A DNA stretch of 64,000 nt from Megamonas sp. UBA1799 (GCA_002319815.1 DCFR01000052.1:38149-102148); one strand, 5' to 3'. Shown: positions 1 through 9,228, counted from the stretch's first letter. Numbers and translations: made by a program. The notes: generated by a model not told the origin, from the letters alone.

Positions 1-189
1 GTCATGTTGGTGGGCGGTAATATTGAGGGGCGGACCAGAACGATGACGACAGCGATTTCTATGCTGAAAAGTCAGGGCATCTATACCGAGGGTGTGACGT
101 TGGGCGTTCTTTTGCTGGTTTTCGCTTTCATTCTGCAATGGGCGGCGGAAAGCTTCCAGAAACGAGAGCTGGAAAATGAGAATTATTAA
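1..189 (+). CDS. tupB: Tungstate-type ABC transporter permease, C-terminal fragment
   Basis: Only the last 62 or so codons are in the window; the gene starts upstream. The visible part carries the Gly-Asn-Ile, then Arg-Thr-Met-Thr-Thr-Ala-Ile stretch that follows the cytoplasmic coupling region of TupB/ModB-like permeases, then one hydrophobic segment (GVLLLVFAFILQW) and a short charged tail. In this family the permease moves tungstate or molybdate across the inner membrane together with an ATPase and a binding protein. It overlaps the ATPase gene by 14 bases, and moeA and mobB follow, which supports an oxyanion (W/Mo) substrate. The choice of tungstate over molybdate is inferred from family resemblance. 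Confidence 0.75.
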   Translation, partial: VMLVGGNIEGRTRTMTTAISMLKSQGIYTEGVTLGVLLLVFAFILQWAAESFQKRELENENY

Positions 190-871
190 TCTAAAAAAAC
201 AATTAGGCCGATTTTCAATTGACATACCCTATCTGGCATTGGCAAAGGGTTGTATTCATGGATTTATCGGCGAGAACGGCAGCGGAAAAACGACGACGGC
301 CAAGCTGATTGCCAATATTTTGCAGCCGGATGAAGGACAGATTCTTTATGACGGTTTGGAACCGCGTAGTATAACAATGTCCTCACAAAAACCATATATG
401 CTGCATACTTCTGTTTATGAGAACCTTATTTATCCGTTGAAAATTCGTAATATCAAGCCCGATGAAAAGGCCATTGATGCGATGCTGCAAAAATATGATC
501 TGTATGAAAAAAAGAAACAGTATGCGCGTTCTTTATCTAGCGGTGAACAGCAGAAATTGTCTCTTTTGCGGACCTTGATTTTTCAGCCGGAGTTTGTCAT
601 CGTAGATGAAACTTTGTCCAATTTGTCGGCAGAAAGTCTGGAACTTTTTGAAAACCTGATCTGGGAAATTCAAAAAAAACGTTGTATTACCTGGGTCCTG
701 ATTAGTCATCAGCCGCATATTATTAACGAATTATGCGATACCGTTCACTTTTTTTCCAATGGTCGGCTGATTGAATCGGGAAGGAAAGAACAAGTGTTTT
801 TACATTCACAGAATCCTATTGTAAAAACCTATGTGCAAAGACAGGCGTTTGGCTTATTGAAAGAAGGGTAA
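176..871 (+). CDS. tupC: Tungstate/molybdate ABC transporter ATP-binding protein
   Basis: ATPase subunit, 231 aa, expected to power the permease whose end is at 1-189. Walker A GENGSGKT lies at residues 32-39, the ABC signature LSSGEQQ at about 120-126, Walker B FVIVDE at 140-145, and a switch His in ISHQPH near 177. It is a compact single-domain ATPase without the C-terminal TOBE regulatory domain found in ModC, so direct molybdate feedback on the ATPase is not expected. The start overlaps the permease gene by 14 bases, and the stop is 3 bases before moeA, indicating one transcript. Substrate is inferred from neighbours. Confidence 0.82.
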   Translation: MRIINLKKQLGRFSIDIPYLALAKGCIHGFIGENGSGKTTTAKLIANILQPDEGQILYDGLEPRSITMSSQKPYMLHTSVYENLIYPLKIRNIKPDEKAIDAMLQKYDLYEKKKQYARSLSSGEQQKLSLLRTLIFQPEFVIVDETLSNLSAESLELFENLIWEIQKKRCITWVLISHQPHIINELCDTVHFFSNGRLIESGRKEQVFLHSQNPIVKTYVQRQAFGLLKEG

Positions 872-874
872 AAT

Positions 875-2101
875 ATGGAATTACTTCACACAACTACCTT
901 AGAGTCAGCAAGAGAAAAACTCCTGGAGTATCTCAAGGAAAAGCAGCAGAAAAAAACGGTGGAACTCATGGAGGCGGAAGGTCAGGTACTGGCGGAGGAA
1001 ATCCGCAGTTCTTTGCCGATTCCTCATTTTCGGCGCTCTACGGTGGACGGTTATGCGGTAATCAGCCGGGATACGCAGGGTGCCAGCGAAAGCGTCCCCG
1101 TATTTTTGGAAACCATGGAAGAAGTCCGTATGGGGCATGAGGCAGCCTTTACTCTGCACAGCGGACAGTGCGCTTATGTGCCGACGGGCGGCATGGTGCC
1201 GGATGGAGCGGATGCCGTCGTTATGGTAGAATACTGCGAACCCTTTAATGCCGGCAATCTTGCTGTGTATGACAGCGTTTCAGTCGGAAGAAATGTGATC
1301 AATATTGGCGAGGACGCAGAAAGCAATGCGGTGATTCTCGCGCCTGGGGTCACGCTGCATCCGCAGGAAATTGGCGCTCTGGCATCGGCCGGAGTTTCGC
1401 GGGTAACGGTTTATGCTCCGCTGCGGCTTACCATTATTTCTACTGGTGATGAACTGGTATCTTTGAATAAGGTGCCGGCGCCGGGACAAGTTCATGATGT
1501 CAATACGTATGCGCTAGAATCCCTGGCTCGGAAATATGGTTTTGAGGTAGCAGCCACCTATGTTTTGATGGATGAAGACGAATTGATTAAATCGGTCGTG
1601 CTGGCGGCGATGCAGGTAAGTGATATCGTAGCAATTTCCGGCGGCAGTTCGCAGGGGAAAAAGGATATGACGGCGCGTGTTATGGATGATGTTTCTGAAC
1701 CTGGTGTATTTGTGCACGGAATTTCGATTAAACCGGGTAAACCGACAATTTTAGGCTATGACCAAAAAAGCAACACGGCGCTGATTGGTCTTCCCGGTCA
1801 TCCGGTTGCCGCCATGGTCATTTTTGAGCTGATCGTCGTCTGGGTGAAAAATCGTTTAATGGGTAAAAAAGATGAACCTTGTATTTATGCCAGAATGAAA
1901 ACCAATGTCGGCAGCGCTCCAGGGAAAACAACCTGTCAGATGGTCCGTCTGGTAGAGACGGAGGGAGAATATTGGGCGGAGCCGGTGTTTGGCAAGTCGG
2001 GAACAATGTCCACGCTGACAGCCGCGAATGGCTATACTTTGATTGATATGAATAAGGAAGGGCTGCGCACCGGTGAACTTGTTAAAGTGGTTTTCCTATA
2101 A
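875..2101 (+). CDS. moeA: Molybdopterin molybdenumtransferase MoeA
   Basis: 408 aa, full length for MoeA. The family inserts molybdate (or tungstate) into adenylylated molybdopterin in the last step of cofactor synthesis. Visible family motifs are FRRSTVDGYAV near residue 52, PTGG and ADAVVMVE around 105-118, STGDELV near 190, the GGSSQGKKD loop of the MoCF-binding domain near 256, and GLPGHPVAA near 308. A canonical N-terminal MoeA region is followed by the MogA-like subdomain and a C-terminal beta domain. It sits between the transporter ATPase and a second, longer MoeA. The pair may divide tungsten and molybdenum work, as proposed for duplicated MoeA proteins in other anaerobes; that is inference. 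Confidence 0.9.
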   Translation: MELLHTTTLESAREKLLEYLKEKQQKKTVELMEAEGQVLAEEIRSSLPIPHFRRSTVDGYAVISRDTQGASESVPVFLETMEEVRMGHEAAFTLHSGQCAYVPTGGMVPDGADAVVMVEYCEPFNAGNLAVYDSVSVGRNVINIGEDAESNAVILAPGVTLHPQEIGALASAGVSRVTVYAPLRLTIISTGDELVSLNKVPAPGQVHDVNTYALESLARKYGFEVAATYVLMDEDELIKSVVLAAMQVSDIVAISGGSSQGKKDMTARVMDDVSEPGVFVHGISIKPGKPTILGYDQKSNTALIGLPGHPVAAMVIFELIVVWVKNRLMGKKDEPCIYARMKTNVGSAPGKTTCQMVRLVETEGEYWAEPVFGKSGTMSTLTAANGYTLIDMNKEGLRTGELVKVVFL

Positions 2102-2143
2102 GCGGGCAGTTTGCTTTTTAATGCCGGAAGGGTGGTTATCAAT

Positions 2144-4051
2144 TTGGGAAAAAGAAATTTATATTTAAGCAATACGCCGGTAGATGAAGCGCTTTCACTT
2201 TATATGGCGGCGCTTCAAGGCAAGATTGTTCCCGGCAGTGAAATAATTCCTGTAACAGAGGCGTTGGACCGGATTACAAAATCAGCCGTGTATGCAAAAT
2301 ACTGTTCGCCCTTATACAATGCGGCGGCTATGGACGGCATTATGGTTATTGCGTCGCATACGAATGGAGCTTCTGAGAAGAAGCCAGTTGAATTGCAGCC
2401 GGATCAGGACTATAAAATCGTCGATACAGGGGATCCGATTATTCCCCCTTATGATGCAGTCATCATGGCGGAAGATCTGATTGAATCCAGCGATGGAAAA
2501 TTGCGTGTTTTGGCTTCGTCATCTCCCTGGGAGCATGTGCGTCCCATTGGGGAAGATATTGTCGCTGGGGAAATGATTTTGCCGAGTAATCATTTGATTC
2601 GCCCTATTGATATCGGGGTGTTGTTGTCCGCAGGAATACTGCAGCTGGAAGTTATCAAAAAACCGCGGGTTGCCATATTTCCTACCGGAACGGAAATTAT
2701 TGAACCAACCGAGATACCAAAAAAAGGAGATATTATTGAATCAAATTCCCGTATGTTTGAAAATATGGTTACGGTAAAGGGCGGCGCTGCTTTTCGGTTT
2801 CCTCCGATTGCAGATAACTATGCGAAGATAAAAGAAAAAGTTGCTGCTGCTGCGAAAGAATATGATTTGGTTATTATCAATGCCGGATCGAGCGCCGGAA
2901 CAGAGGATTTTACGGTTCATGTTCTGCGGGAACTCGGAGCCGTTATTATTCATGGCGTGGCAATAAAACCCGGCAAGCCGGTGATCCTGGCGCTGGTCAA
3001 TGATAAACCGGTTATCGGTCTGCCGGGCTATCCGGTATCGGCTTATATTGGTTTTCAAAATTTTGTTTTACCAGTTCTCCGTCTGTATTTGGATCAAAAA
3101 GCAAGCGAACAGGAAACGGGTATTGAAGCTGTTATTTCAAAGCGTATCGTTTCCAGCTTAAAGTATAAAGAGTATATTCATGTGAAGGTGGGGAGCGTCG
3201 GTGATAAAATCGTTGCGGCTCCGCTGGCGCGCGGCGCGGGAGCGGCGATGTCACTGGTCCGGGCTGATGGCTTCTGCGTGATCGGGCAGAACAGTGAAGG
3301 CGTGGAGGCCGGCGAGAAAGTTCGGGTAGAACTCTACCGCAGTTTGGAAGAAATCCGCAATACGCTGGTCATCATTGGCAGCCATGATCTGATCATTGAT
3401 GTCATTGCAGATATGATGCCGAATCATTATAAAAATATGTATGTTTCCAGTACCCATGTAGGCAGCATGGGCGGGCTGATGGCGCTGAAGCGCGGCGAAG
3501 CGCATCTGGCGCCGATTCATCTGCTGGATGAGAAAACGGGTGCGTATAATACCGCTTATGTACAGCAAATGTTTGGCGATCAAGTGGCGATCATTCGCGG
3601 CGTTGGGAGAGTACAGGGGTTTATTGTCAAAAAAGGCAATCCGCTGGACATTCATACCATTAAAGATATTCGGAAAAGCCGTTATGTAAACCGGCAGAGG
3701 GGCGCAGGCACCCGCATTCTCTTTGACTTTATGCTGAAACAAGCGCATATGGATGCGGCAGAAATCAACGGCTATACCAATGAGATGACAACGCATATGG
3801 CGGTGGCCGCACTCGTTCAAAGTGAAAGCGCCGATGCGGGTCTTGGCATTCAGTCGGCGGCTAAGGCCATGGGATTGGATTTTGTTCCTGTCGGACTGGA
3901 AGAATATGATTTTGCGGTGCCTAAAAAGTATTTGAAACTGGATCGGGTGAAAGCTTTTTTGCACATTCTCAAGAGCGAAGCGTTCAAAGAAAAACTAACG
4001 GCCTTGGGCGGTTATACCAGTGATCATTTGGGAGAAATCATTACTTTTTAA
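2144..4051 (+). CDS. MoeA fused to a periplasmic-binding-protein-like domain
   Basis: About 635 aa. Residues 1-395 are a second MoeA (AAAMDGIMV, FPTGTEIIEP, AGSSAGTEDF, GLPGYPVSAY). From about 400 to the end is a PBP-like domain of the kind found C-terminal to some MoeA proteins (IGSHDLIIDVIADM, GGLMALKRGEAHLAPIHL, VNRQRGAGTRILFDFML). There is no signal peptide, so the binding domain is cytoplasmic. The TTG at 2144 is preferred because AAGGGTGG lies just upstream; an in-frame TTG at 2111 has no site. In known families the extra domain is thought to bind oxyanion or a related ligand; here that is inference. The gene lies between moeA and mobB. Confidence 0.85.
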   Translation: MGKRNLYLSNTPVDEALSLYMAALQGKIVPGSEIIPVTEALDRITKSAVYAKYCSPLYNAAAMDGIMVIASHTNGASEKKPVELQPDQDYKIVDTGDPIIPPYDAVIMAEDLIESSDGKLRVLASSSPWEHVRPIGEDIVAGEMILPSNHLIRPIDIGVLLSAGILQLEVIKKPRVAIFPTGTEIIEPTEIPKKGDIIESNSRMFENMVTVKGGAAFRFPPIADNYAKIKEKVAAAAKEYDLVIINAGSSAGTEDFTVHVLRELGAVIIHGVAIKPGKPVILALVNDKPVIGLPGYPVSAYIGFQNFVLPVLRLYLDQKASEQETGIEAVISKRIVSSLKYKEYIHVKVGSVGDKIVAAPLARGAGAAMSLVRADGFCVIGQNSEGVEAGEKVRVELYRSLEEIRNTLVIIGSHDLIIDVIADMMPNHYKNMYVSSTHVGSMGGLMALKRGEAHLAPIHLLDEKTGAYNTAYVQQMFGDQVAIIRGVGRVQGFIVKKGNPLDIHTIKDIRKSRYVNRQRGAGTRILFDFMLKQAHMDAAEINGYTNEMTTHMAVAALVQSESADAGLGIQSAAKAMGLDFVPVGLEEYDFAVPKKYLKLDRVKAFLHILKSEAFKEKLTALGGYTSDHLGEIITF

Positions 4052-4078
4052 ACCGAAAAAGCAGAAAGGTCGCCGGGT

Positions 4079-4618
4079 ATGAAAAGATTGTTATCAGCGG
4101 GCAAAAAACCATATGTCTTGTGCCTGACGGCGGTTGGCTCCGGCGCAGGAAAAACAACCTTGATTGAGAAGCTGATTATCCATTTGAAAAACAAAGGTTA
4201 CCGAATGGGTGCCTTAAAGCACAGCGCGCATCCGGTGAAAATGGATCGGCCGGGTAAGGATAGTTTTCGTTTTGTCACTGCCGGAGCCGGGCAGGTAGTG
4301 GTTGTTTCGAATGAATCCATCGGTATGGTTCGTACGCTTTGCGAGCCTGTCAATCCAGAGCGGATTTTAGCGTTGTTTGAGGATGTGGATATTGTTTTGA
4401 TTGAAGGGTTTAAAAACAGCCGGTATCCTCAAATAGAAGTGCATCGCGCCTGTATGGGGCAGTCACTTTTATATCCGGGCAGCGATGCAATGCATATCAT
4501 CGCGGTAGCCAGTGATGAAAAACTGTCGCTTCGTGTTCCGGTCCTTGATCTGAATGATGCAGCGGCTATCGCTGTATGGATTGCCGCGCGCGCCGAAGAT
4601 TTTTTTCGCACGGTTTAA
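4079..4618 (+). CDS. mobB: Molybdopterin-guanine dinucleotide biosynthesis protein MobB
   Basis: 179 aa P-loop GTPase. Walker A GSGAGKTT is at residues 20-27, followed by the KHSAH...D-RPGKDS segment (about 50-65) typical of MobB and a DIVLIEGFK Walker-B-like motif near 105. MobB assists MobA in attaching GMP to molybdopterin to give the bis-MGD cofactor used by formate dehydrogenases and related enzymes. It closes the Mo/W block. MobA itself is not in the window. The ATG at 4079 follows AGAAAGG with normal spacing. The protein is slightly longer than typical because of a C-terminal extension (AAAIAVWIAAR). Confidence 0.88.
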   Translation: MKRLLSAGKKPYVLCLTAVGSGAGKTTLIEKLIIHLKNKGYRMGALKHSAHPVKMDRPGKDSFRFVTAGAGQVVVVSNESIGMVRTLCEPVNPERILALFEDVDIVLIEGFKNSRYPQIEVHRACMGQSLLYPGSDAMHIIAVASDEKLSLRVPVLDLNDAAAIAVWIAARAEDFFRTV

Positions 4619-4689
4619 AATCATTGGGTTTCTTGTATACCGACGGGCGGCTGTTTTATCTGCTGGTCAGGCAAAAGGAGGTTTTTCGC

Positions 4690-6201
4690 GTGGATGTTTT
4701 CGATGTGATTGTCATAGGCGGCGGCTTGCTCGGTTGTTTTACGGCTCGGAATCTGGCCAGATATCAACTGAAAACCGCTCTCTTTGAAGCGCGTGAGGAT
4801 TTATGTACCGGGATCAGCCGGGCGAATACCGCCGTTGTCTACAGCGGAGCGGATACAAAACCGGGAACTATGAAGAGCCATATGTGCGTTCAAGCATCGC
4901 AGAACTTTGCGTCCCTGTGCGCGGAACTCGGGGTTCGCTATAAACCATGTGGGTCCCTTATGGTTTGTTTCGGGCAGAGGGGGGAAGAGATTCTGCGTCG
5001 AAAACTTGCCCAGGGGTTGGCCAATGGCGTCCGGGGTATCAGGCTGCTTGGCCGTGAGGAAGTTCTGGCTATGGAACCGCATCTTGATGGTACGGTGCGG
5101 TTGGGCCTTTATGCTCCGGACGCTGGAACCGTGATACCCTGGGAATTTGGCTTGGCAGCGGCGGAAAATGCGGTTCATAACGGAGTGGAGATATTTCTGA
5201 ACACAAAAGTTACGGGGATTGCGCGTCGGACCGATGGCTATGAGGTTCATGCGGCAGGAAAAGTGTTTTGGACGCGGGGGATTGTCAATTGCGCCGGATT
5301 GCAGGCGGATAAAATTCTGGAAAAGGTGCAAAAACCTTCCGTACGTATTTTTCCTGATGCATGCGACTATCTGATCCTGGATACCAAAGTCGGCGGCTAT
5401 ATCCGGCATGTTGTATTTTTTGAACCGGAAGACAAGGCGAACCGTCTGACGTTGGTTCCCACGGTGGATGGTAATATTCTGATCGAGGGCGGTAAATATT
5501 CTTTGACGGGAGACGCGTTCTTTCAAACGATACCGGCCAGCTTGAAACAAATGCAAACCATGATTGCCTCCTTCGTTCCTTCTCTGCCGATGGAACATGT
5601 TATTCGTTCCTTTGGCGCGGTTCGGCCGAATCCATATTATGTGCAGCGGGATTTCCAAAGCGGTTTGTATGTGCCGATTGAGAAAGAGATTCATAGTTTT
5701 AACATTTTGGAAACAGCTGAAAATCCGGCATTTTTAAGCCTGCTCGGCATTAAAACGCCGGGCCTTACTTGTGCGGATGAACTGGGGCGATATGCTGCCG
5801 AGCGGATGGCAGCAGTGCTGCAGAGTGAGGTTAATAGGGAATTTTGTTCCCATGCAGCGGCTCATCTGCGGCTGCACGATTTGCCGCTTGCGGAGCGGGT
5901 GCGCTATATTCGGTCGCATCCGGCTTATGGACAGATCGTTTGTCGCTGCCGGAATATTTCTGCCGGTGAGATCATCGACAGTCTGCATTGGCATCCGGGA
6001 GCCGTGACCTTGGACGGCGTGAAGCGGAGAACCGGCGCCGGTACAGGCAGATGTCAGGGCAGCTTCTGTACCTTGCGGATCATGGAAATGCTTGCTCGCG
6101 AACAAGCGATTCCGGTCCATTTGGTCAACAAAGACGGACCGGATTCTTATATTGTTCAAAATGAAAAATGTTCCTACGACCATGAACCGGGCAAATCATA
6201 G
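4690..6201 (+). CDS. FAD-dependent oxidoreductase with C-terminal BFD-like [2Fe-2S] domain
   Basis: About 503 aa from the GTG at 4690, which has a strong AAAAGGAGG eight bases upstream; the reading frame is open further upstream but has no start signal. The N-terminus shows the dinucleotide fold VIVIGGGLLG and the DAO/GlpA-type body (GISRANTAVVYSG, NCAGLQAD, then a long barrel). The C-terminus has CRCRNISAGEII and, about 35 residues later, a C-x4-C pair (RCQGSFC), the bacterioferritin-associated-ferredoxin-like Fe-S site of GlpA and related L-2-hydroxyglutarate/glycerol-3-phosphate dehydrogenases. It probably oxidises a 2-hydroxyacid or glycerol-3-phosphate with the next gene as partner. Exact substrate unknown. 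Confidence 0.82.
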   Translation: MDVFDVIVIGGGLLGCFTARNLARYQLKTALFEAREDLCTGISRANTAVVYSGADTKPGTMKSHMCVQASQNFASLCAELGVRYKPCGSLMVCFGQRGEEILRRKLAQGLANGVRGIRLLGREEVLAMEPHLDGTVRLGLYAPDAGTVIPWEFGLAAAENAVHNGVEIFLNTKVTGIARRTDGYEVHAAGKVFWTRGIVNCAGLQADKILEKVQKPSVRIFPDACDYLILDTKVGGYIRHVVFFEPEDKANRLTLVPTVDGNILIEGGKYSLTGDAFFQTIPASLKQMQTMIASFVPSLPMEHVIRSFGAVRPNPYYVQRDFQSGLYVPIEKEIHSFNILETAENPAFLSLLGIKTPGLTCADELGRYAAERMAAVLQSEVNREFCSHAAAHLRLHDLPLAERVRYIRSHPAYGQIVCRCRNISAGEIIDSLHWHPGAVTLDGVKRRTGAGTGRCQGSFCTLRIMEMLAREQAIPVHLVNKDGPDSYIVQNEKCSYDHEPGKS

Positions 6202-6276
6202 CCTTTTTATAGTATTTTGCAATAGCGTTTCTTTTTAGCAATTCCTGTTTGGCTGCCGGCAGAAAGGATGACTGCA

Positions 6277-7356
6277 GTGACAATGCAATATGATTTGGTC
6301 GTAGTCGGCGGGGGGCCCGCCGGAATGGCAGCAGCGCTGCGCGCTCAAACCGAGGGCGTTGCCCGTATCCTGCTGGTGGAAAGGGATGAAACGCTCGGTG
6401 GAATACTAAGGCAATGCGTTCACTCAGGTTTTGGGCTGGTGTATTTTGGCGAGGAACTGACCGGGCCGGAGTACGCCGAACGTTTTATCCAACAGATCAG
6501 TCATGCTTCTCCTATTGACGTCTTGCTGTCAACGTCAGTTGTTCAGTTGGAGCGTGATGGGTACTTGTTTTTGAGCGGCGAAAAATGCGGACTCGTGTTA
6601 GTGAAAGCCAAGGCGGTTATTCTGGCAGCCGGTTGTCGGGAGAGACCTATTGGTACGATTGCTGTGGCTGGAACAAGACCGTCCGGCATCTTTACCGCCG
6701 GTATGGCGCAAAAAATGATGAACTTGGGCGGCTATACACTCGGCAAGAAATTTCTTATTCTGGGATCCGGCGATATCGGCATGATTATGGCAAGACAGTT
6801 AAAACTTTTCCATCGGGAAGTTTTGGCCGTCATCGAAAAAGAAAATACATGCGGCGGATTAGAACGGAACCGTGTTCAATGTTTGGAGCAATATCAAATT
6901 CCGCTAAAACTCGGCTGTACGGTGACGGAGATTCATGGGCAGCATCGGATTACCGGCGTGACGGTAAAGAATCTACACAATGCGCAGGAGAATTTTGTTG
7001 CCTGTGATACGCTGATTGTGTCCATTGGCCTGATTCCAGAACGTGAACTGGCGGATATGCTGGCTCCTGCGGGAGGATTGCCGGATTGGCTGTTTTTATG
7101 CGGCAATGCCTGCTATGTGCATGATGCCGTTGACGACGTAACGCTGGAGGCAGAGGCAACCGGTCGACTGGCAGCGCAATTTATCCTCCATGGTACAATC
7201 TGCCAACCGCTGGCTCTTAACACAGCCAGACTGGAATCAGGTGCATCTTCGTCGCTTTGCTGTCTGGGCTGTCCCAAAGCCTGTGCCTTGATTAAGACTG
7301 ATCAAGGTTTTACCGGCGCTGCCTGTGGGCGCAAAGATCCGGTTCTGTTACATTGA
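6277..7356 (+). CDS. NAD(P)/FAD-dependent oxidoreductase, partner subunit with four-Cys tail
   Basis: About 359 aa. DLVVVGGGPAGMAAA at the N-terminus binds FAD and LILGSGDIGMIMARQL near 165 is the second Rossmann motif; CRERPIGTIAVAGTRPSGIFTAG is a hallmark of the GlpB/HcnB-like pyridine nucleotide-disulphide family. GTG 6277 is placed 9 bases after AGAAAGG; the ATG at 6268 abuts that site and the ATG at 6283 is a little far. The final 30 residues hold C-x2-C-P-x2-C and, 13 residues on, GAACGR. That pattern is like the small DUF1667 proteins usually encoded as a separate third gene of this operon type. It probably forms an electron-transfer complex with the upstream protein. Confidence 0.8.
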   Translation: MTMQYDLVVVGGGPAGMAAALRAQTEGVARILLVERDETLGGILRQCVHSGFGLVYFGEELTGPEYAERFIQQISHASPIDVLLSTSVVQLERDGYLFLSGEKCGLVLVKAKAVILAAGCRERPIGTIAVAGTRPSGIFTAGMAQKMMNLGGYTLGKKFLILGSGDIGMIMARQLKLFHREVLAVIEKENTCGGLERNRVQCLEQYQIPLKLGCTVTEIHGQHRITGVTVKNLHNAQENFVACDTLIVSIGLIPERELADMLAPAGGLPDWLFLCGNACYVHDAVDDVTLEAEATGRLAAQFILHGTICQPLALNTARLESGASSSLCCLGCPKACALIKTDQGFTGAACGRKDPVLLH

Positions 7357-7406
7357 TCTTAGATACTATGACATTGAGAGCATCCAAATGAATTGGAGAA
7401 CTGTTT

Positions 7407-8456
7407 ATGCGGCAAAAATATAGATGCAGGGTATTATCTTCGACAACCGGTGTGCTCATAGCACTTGGGGTTGCTTTTTTGATCATTTTCGTTTTGTCAT
7501 TGGGGTTGGGAAAATATGCTGTTCCCGCTAAAGATGTGCTGAATATTCTTGCAGGTAAACTTTTTGGCTTGGAAATTATAGCCTCGCCGGTTGCCGTTGA
7601 TGTGGTTATCAATATTCGGTTACTGCGCATTTTGGCGGCGGCGATGATCGGCGGCGCTTTGTCTATGGCCGGGGCTACTTATCAGGGCTTATTCCGTAAT
7701 CCCATTGTTTCACCGGATCTGCTCGGCGCTTCTTCCGGCGCTGGTTTTGGAGCGGCCATAGCGTTGATCAGTTCGTTGAATCTGTTTTTGGTTTCCATTA
7801 TATCTTTTTTTACCGGTATAGGGGCTGTTTTTTCGGCTTATGTTATTAGTACGCTGATTGGCCGACGACATGCCAATGATTTACTGACGCTGGTTTTGAC
7901 TGGTATGGTGGTTGCCAGTCTGTTCACGGCATTCACCTCACTGATAAAATTGACGGCTGATCCAGATAGTAAACTTCCGGCGATTACGTATTGGCTGATG
8001 GGAGGGTTGTCGACGATTATTCCACAAAACCTGTTTATGCTGCTGGGTTCTCTTTTGCTTGGGATGATTCCTTTGTTCCTTTTTAGCTGGAGAATTAATC
8101 TCATGGTTTTTGAGGATGAAGAAGCCCGATCTATGGGTATGGATGTAAAAAAATATCGTGTGATTTTTATCGTCTGTGCTACTTTACTGACCACCGCTTC
8201 GGTGGCTGTGAGTGGTGTCATCGGCTGGGTCGGGCTGGTGATCCCACATATCGCCCGGCTGTTGGTTGGCCCAAACTATAAAAAAATGATGCCGGTTTCC
8301 CTGCTGCTGGGGGCCTCTTTCTTAATACTGGTGGATGACATCACGCGGTGTGCGTTTTCGTCGGAGATTCCGCTGGGGATTATTACCTCTATCGTTGGCG
8401 CGCCGTTCTTTATTCTCTTAATGCTGCAAAAAAGAGGTGTGAGGAATGAAGCTTGA
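7407..8456 (+). CDS. FecCD/BtuC-family ABC transporter permease
   Basis: 349 aa, very hydrophobic, about ten membrane segments. Family signatures are LRILAAAMIGGALSMAGATY (residues about 70-89), NPIVSPDLLGASSGAGFGA (about 96-114), and GVIGWVGLVIPHIARLLVG near 270, the cytoplasmic loop that docks the ATPase. Such permeases import iron-siderophores, haem, cobalamin or, in a few cases, molybdate. GGAGAA precedes the ATG. The gene overlaps the ATPase gene by 11 bases and forms a three-gene importer with the binding protein at 9299. Nothing in the sequence fixes the substrate. Confidence 0.88.
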   Translation: MRQKYRCRVLSSTTGVLIALGVAFLIIFVLSLGLGKYAVPAKDVLNILAGKLFGLEIIASPVAVDVVINIRLLRILAAAMIGGALSMAGATYQGLFRNPIVSPDLLGASSGAGFGAAIALISSLNLFLVSIISFFTGIGAVFSAYVISTLIGRRHANDLLTLVLTGMVVASLFTAFTSLIKLTADPDSKLPAITYWLMGGLSTIIPQNLFMLLGSLLLGMIPLFLFSWRINLMVFEDEEARSMGMDVKKYRVIFIVCATLLTTASVAVSGVIGWVGLVIPHIARLLVGPNYKKMMPVSLLLGASFLILVDDITRCAFSSEIPLGIITSIVGAPFFILLMLQKRGVRNEA

Positions 8457-9228
8457 TGTGTTGGATGTTTCCTGTGGTTATGGGCAGAAAAACATCTTAA
8501 ATCATCTTACCTTTTCAATTGGTAACGGACAGATTTTATGCATTCTTGGTCCCAATGGCGTGGGCAAGTCGACTTTGTTCAAAACGATTCTTGGTTTCCT
8601 TAAATTGCAGCAAGGGAAGATTTTGCTCGACAACGAAAATATCGTACACTGGTCTGTCCGCCGTTTGGCAAAAAATATTGCCTATGTTCCACAAACGCAG
8701 GCCCAGCCGTTTCCCTTTTCGGTTCTGGAAGTGGTAAGCATGGGCAGGGCGGCGCATCTAAAGAGTTTTGAGTCTCCCTCGCAAAAAGATCTGGCAATTG
8801 CTGAAAATTCTCTGGACCAGTTAGAAATACTTTCATTAAAAAATAGAATTTTTAGTGAATTGAGTGGCGGCGAGAAACAAATGGTACTGATTGCCCGCGC
8901 TCTTACGCAGCAGCCGCAAGTTTTGGTTATGGATGAACCAACTTCCAATCTGGATTTTGGTAATCAGATTCGCGTGCTGCGGCAGATAAAAAAATTAGCC
9001 CGGAGCGGGCTTGGCATCGTCATGACATCGCATTTCCCCGATCATGCATTTTTATGTTCAGCTGACGTTGTATTACTGCAAAAAGATAAAAGTTATCAAA
9101 CGGGGGCGTTTGATGAAGTTGTCACCGAAGAAAATTTGTGCAAGGCTTATGGAATCCATGTGAAAATTATTTATACGCAGGATGCGCAGGGAACTGTTAT
9201 CAAGGCCTGTGTTCCAGTGTTATCTTAA
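8446..9228 (+). CDS. FecE/BtuD-family ABC transporter ATP-binding protein
   Basis: 260 aa. Walker A GPNGVGKS at residues 35-42, Q-loop in YVPQTQAQPFPF, signature LSGGEKQM near 140, Walker B VLVMDEPTSNLD near 160, switch His in TSHFPDH near 190. This is the standard ATPase of siderophore, cobalamin and metal-chelate importers and partners with the permease just upstream. The start overlaps the permease gene by 11 bases, which implies translational coupling. After the stop there is a 70-base gap containing a 7-bp hairpin (9244-9262) without a T-tract, then the binding-protein gene. Confidence 0.9.
   Translation: MKLDVLDVSCGYGQKNILNHLTFSIGNGQILCILGPNGVGKSTLFKTILGFLKLQQGKILLDNENIVHWSVRRLAKNIAYVPQTQAQPFPFSVLEVVSMGRAAHLKSFESPSQKDLAIAENSLDQLEILSLKNRIFSELSGGEKQMVLIARALTQQPQVLVMDEPTSNLDFGNQIRVLRQIKKLARSGLGIVMTSHFPDHAFLCSADVVLLQKDKSYQTGAFDEVVTEENLCKAYGIHVKIIYTQDAQGTVIKACVPVLS

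Noticed and set aside
4801..5694. 297-codon minus-strand frame opposite the first FAD oxidoreductase
   Set aside because: The plus strand encodes a complete flavoprotein with cofactor motifs; the antisense product has no family features.
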